Shown here piece after piece: positions 61,633-64,000 of a stretch of DNA of 64,000 bases (the first letter of the stretch is position 1; each line of letters starts with the position of its first letter). The notes beneath the pieces were generated by a model. The model saw only the letters and a list, made by a program, of their open reading frames with translations. It had not been told where the DNA came from and did not search any database. Source of the DNA: Pseudoalteromonas sp. N1230-9 (GTDB taxonomy: Bacteria; Pseudomonadota; Gammaproteobacteria; Enterobacterales; Alteromonadaceae); the NCBI RefSeq assembly GCF_032716425.1, contig NZ_CP090419.1, forward strand, positions 3,531,001 to 3,595,000, read 5' to 3'. A program made the position numbers and the translations under genes.

Positions 61633-62058
61633 ATGAAACTTTTTACTTTAATCTCAGCTCAACCACAATTACAAAATATTAGCACTTTATTGGCACGTAT
61701 TGGTTTATCAGCGATCTTTTTACTAACCGGCTTTAGCAAAATAGAATTCTTTGATGCAACGGCTCAGTACATGGCATCAGTAGGTTTACCAGAGTTCTTA
61801 CTGCCGTTTGTGATTGCCTTTGAAATTGTTGGCGGATTATTTATTTTACTAGGCTTTTTAACACAACTAACCGCTGTCGCTTTTGCTGGTTTCAGCCTAG
61901 TGAGTGCTTTGTTATTCCACTTTCAACTTGATGATCAAATGCAGTTTTTAATGTTCTACAAAAACATTGCAATGGCAGGCGGCTTTTTAGCATTAGCCAG
62001 TGTTGGTGCAGGCAAAATCAGTCTAGATCAACTAGTGTTAAAACGTAGTCAGGCATAA
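61633..62058 (+). CDS. DoxX family membrane protein
   Basis: 141 residues with four membrane helices. ARIGLSAIFLLTGFSKIEFFDATAQYMASVGLPEFLLPFVIAFEIVGGLFILLGFLTQLTA is the DoxX signature, including the conserved Glu in the third part. DoxX proteins are linked to thiosulfate oxidation or to redox stress with partner proteins, and their genes often lie with pirin genes, as here. A role is not established. It is 59 bases before the pirin gene. Confidence 0.9.
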   Translation: MKLFTLISAQPQLQNISTLLARIGLSAIFLLTGFSKIEFFDATAQYMASVGLPEFLLPFVIAFEIVGGLFILLGFLTQLTAVAFAGFSLVSALLFHFQLDDQMQFLMFYKNIAMAGGFLALASVGAGKISLDQLVLKRSQA

Positions 62059-62117
62059 CATTTATCCCAGCAAATAACCTAGGTTGTTGGCTGAATTTGT
62101 TTTTAAGGGGCGCAAAT

Positions 62118-62984
62118 ATGGCAACGTTATTAACAGCAACCAGCCACGATATTGGTGGGCTCGATGTAAAACGCATCTTGCCGCATTTTGACAAAAAAAT
62201 GGTTGGCCCATTTATCTTTTTTGACCACATGGGGCCAAATCACTTTCCTCGCGGTGAAGGCATAAATGTGAGGCCTCACCCTCATATTGGCTTATCAACG
62301 CTCACTTATTTATTTACTGGCAGTATTTACCATCGCGATTCGCTAGGTAATAGCCTGCAAATAGAACCCGGCGATGTTAACTGGATGACCGCAGGTCGCG
62401 GTATAGTTCACTCAGAAAGAGAAAGCCTTGAAGTGCGGGCGAGCGAGCACGACATTAATGGTCTGCAATGCTGGGTTGCTCTACCTGAGAGCATGACTGA
62501 AATAGCACCACGTTTTGAACATATCAAAAAACAGCAACTGCCTGAGAGAATCGAAAAAGGCGTGCTGATGCGACTCATCGTGGGGGATGCCTATGGCTTA
62601 AGCTCCCCTGTGAAAAACTACTCACCAATGTTTTATGTAGATACAGTAGCCGAGCAAGGTAGCCATATAACTAAACCGCATCCTCATCATGAAACCGCCG
62701 TGTATGTTATTTATGGTGAAATTAGTGTGGGTGATACTCGCTATACCCAAGGTAACTTTGTGCTACTTGATGACAGCGAACACGAAATAACGACATTGGT
62801 CCACAGCCGCTTTATTTTACTTGGTGGCAGTAAATTTAATAAAGTTCCGTATTTACACTGGAATTTTGTCGCTTACAGCAAAGAGCGCATCGAGCAAGCA
62901 AAACAAGATTGGCAAGCACAGCGCTTTGCAAGCATTCCTGGTGATGAGCTTGAGTATATTGAGTTGCCCACTGCTAAAAAGTAA
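62118..62984 (+). CDS. Pirin family protein
   Basis: 288 residues from the ATG at 62118, which has an AGGGG Shine-Dalgarno. The N-terminal cupin has the metal-binding set: His in FDHMGP (about 42), HPHIGLSTLTY (His about 54 and 56) and His in GIVHSERE (about 98) with a following Glu. Pirins are iron-containing cupins with quercetinase-like or redox-signalling roles. The gene lies between DoxX and a LysR gene that points the same way. The natural substrate is unknown. Confidence 0.92.
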   Translation: MATLLTATSHDIGGLDVKRILPHFDKKMVGPFIFFDHMGPNHFPRGEGINVRPHPHIGLSTLTYLFTGSIYHRDSLGNSLQIEPGDVNWMTAGRGIVHSERESLEVRASEHDINGLQCWVALPESMTEIAPRFEHIKKQQLPERIEKGVLMRLIVGDAYGLSSPVKNYSPMFYVDTVAEQGSHITKPHPHHETAVYVIYGEISVGDTRYTQGNFVLLDDSEHEITTLVHSRFILLGGSKFNKVPYLHWNFVAYSKERIEQAKQDWQAQRFASIPGDELEYIELPTAKK

Positions 62985-63038
62985 ACTTTTTCAGCATTTA
63001 CAGGTACTATTAGGCAGTTAAGTAAGCAAAGGAACATC

Positions 63039-63926
63039 ATGCTAAGAATTACGCTAGAACAGTGGCGCATGTTTCGTGCTGTTGTTGAATTTGGAGGCTT
63101 TAACCAGGCCTCACAAGGCATTCATAAAAGCCAATCGAGTATTCATAATGCGGTTGGTAAAATTGAATCTGCACTCAATGTAAAATTATTCAGCATTCAA
63201 GGCCGCAAAACCGTGCTCACTGAAGCCGGCGAAATGATGCTACGCCGCGCCAATTACTTACTCGATGAAGCCGCTAAGGTTGAGGCCATTGGGCAAACCT
63301 TGGGTGAAGGTATCGAAAGTAAATTGCGCATTGCTGTTGATGCTATTTTCCCACAACAATTGCTTTATAAAGTACTTAACGACACGTCATCGCAATACCC
63401 GCAACTGCGTATTGAGTTGCATGAGTCTGTACTAATGGGGGGCAATGAATTGCTCGCAAACGATCAGGTTGATATTGCTATTACCGGCTTTCCAATTGCG
63501 GCAAACTTTCATGAAGAATTATGTGATATCGAGTTTATTGCCGTCGCCCATCCAGATCACCCTTTGCATGCGATAGAGCGTGAAATCACCCTCGAAGATT
63601 TAAAATCACATCGCCAAATTGTGGTTCGCGATTCAGCGAATAAGCACAAACAAGATGGTGGCTGGTTAGGTGCCGATCAGCGCTGGACCGTCACTCATAT
63701 GCGCACGTCGATTGATATGATCAGTAATGGACTGGGCTTTGCGTGGTTACCAAAAGTCGCGATAGAAAAACAACTTGCGACTGGGCAAATGAAAGCTCTT
63801 AATTTAACCCATAACAGCAGTCGCAGCGCTAAATTACATTTGCTCTTTAAAGACGGTGATAAACTGGGCCCGGCAGCACGCGCATTTCTTGGCGAGTTGC
63901 GTTATCAAGTAATGGAAAACCTATAG
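63039..63926 (+). CDS. LysR-family transcriptional regulator
   Basis: 295 residues. An N-terminal HTH (LEQWRMFRAVVEFGGFNQASQGIHKSQSSIHNAVGKIESALNVKLF) and a LysR substrate-binding domain (about 90-290) are clear. The gene follows pirin by 54 bases on the same strand, an atypical arrangement since LysR genes are usually divergent from their targets. The DoxX-pirin genes are possible targets. The ligand is unknown. Confidence 0.9.
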   Translation: MLRITLEQWRMFRAVVEFGGFNQASQGIHKSQSSIHNAVGKIESALNVKLFSIQGRKTVLTEAGEMMLRRANYLLDEAAKVEAIGQTLGEGIESKLRIAVDAIFPQQLLYKVLNDTSSQYPQLRIELHESVLMGGNELLANDQVDIAITGFPIAANFHEELCDIEFIAVAHPDHPLHAIEREITLEDLKSHRQIVVRDSANKHKQDGGWLGADQRWTVTHMRTSIDMISNGLGFAWLPKVAIEKQLATGQMKALNLTHNSSRSAKLHLLFKDGDKLGPAARAFLGELRYQVMENL

Positions 63927-64000
63927 CTTCAAAGGCGTTTCAGCAATGCCTTTAACGCCCGGCTCGAGAATAAACACGCCACCACTGTGCGGGTAATCAG
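63921..64000 (-). CDS. C-terminal end of an unidentified minus-strand gene
   Basis: A minus-strand frame runs into the window from the right edge and ends at a TAG (63921-63923). Its last 25 residues include HSGGVFILEPG and end AETPLKL. Its stop overlaps the stop of the LysR gene by three to six bases, as is common for convergent real genes. Too little is visible to name a family. Confidence 0.5.
   Translation of the reverse strand, partial: DYPHSGGVFILEPGVKGIAETPLKL

Noticed and set aside
1..64000. tRNA, rRNA, CRISPR arrays, prophage or intact insertion sequences
   Set aside because: Intergenic spaces were read for cloverleaf-like, regularly spaced or terminal-repeat patterns and none were convincing; no transposase or integrase protein was seen.

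Overview
The window looks like chromosome from a marine gammaproteobacterium of the order Alteromonadales, most likely Pseudoalteromonas or a close relative. This rests on moderately AT-rich DNA, many large TonB-dependent receptors, a CrbS-type symporter/histidine kinase, chitin-related remnants and dense Fur-type iron boxes. The genus is an inference from protein resemblance, not a database result. No rRNA, tRNA, CRISPR array, prophage or intact insertion sequence was seen.

Layout. 1-9.6 kb (minus strand): a carbon-acid uptake and ketone-body catabolism locus. It holds a GntP-type permease, a secreted MetX-like esterase, 3-hydroxybutyrate dehydrogenase and succinyl-CoA:acetoacetate CoA-transferase (scoAB), followed by a phosphate-selective-type porin, a tripartite tricarboxylate transporter (tctCBA) and a CitA/DcuS-like kinase cut by the window edge. 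A TonB-dependent receptor and a LuxR-type response regulator are divergent from it (9.9-12.9 kb). 13.1-20.3 kb (plus): an ABC efflux operon (membrane fusion protein, ATPase, MacB/FtsX-like permease) with its own NtrC-type regulator and kinase; a sigma-54 promoter and two palindromes lie in front. 20.3-23.7 kb (minus): a CrbS-like hybrid kinase.

23.8-24.5 kb has no protein gene. It holds two tandem homologous small-RNA units, each with a good sigma-70 promoter, two Fur boxes, a conserved multi-hairpin body with compensatory changes between the copies, and an intrinsic terminator. A RyhB-like ACATTGCTCA word is kept in both. This is the strongest candidate for an undescribed system.

24.5-35.6 kb: housekeeping genes (rbgA, yaeQ, a lipase-like hydrolase, dps), a large TonB-dependent receptor with a divergent LytTR regulator that appears to have its direct-repeat operator between them, an oligopeptidase B, and a c-di-GMP-I riboswitch whose downstream gene is a GbpA-like chitin-binding protein without signal peptide or catalytic domain. 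35.7-53.3 kb: an RND pump with its adaptor, a metzincin, a PQ-loop protein, a TPR lipoprotein, a protease/propeller/barrel protein, a Fur-boxed small cysteine-rich membrane protein, paired bPH2 membrane proteins, a hexose-6-phosphate mutarotase, a MarR regulator and a porin.

53.4-60.9 kb: iron acquisition. An ECF sigma factor, FecR, an STN-containing TonB receptor and a heme oxygenase are followed by a Fur-boxed PepSY/DUF2271/DUF4198 operon whose DUF2271 protein carries a covalent-flavin-type motif. The tandem sRNAs, the small cysteine-rich protein and these two clusters would make a local Fur regulon. The right end has a PliG-like lysozyme inhibitor, DoxX, pirin and LysR genes, and the C-terminal end of an unidentified minus-strand gene.
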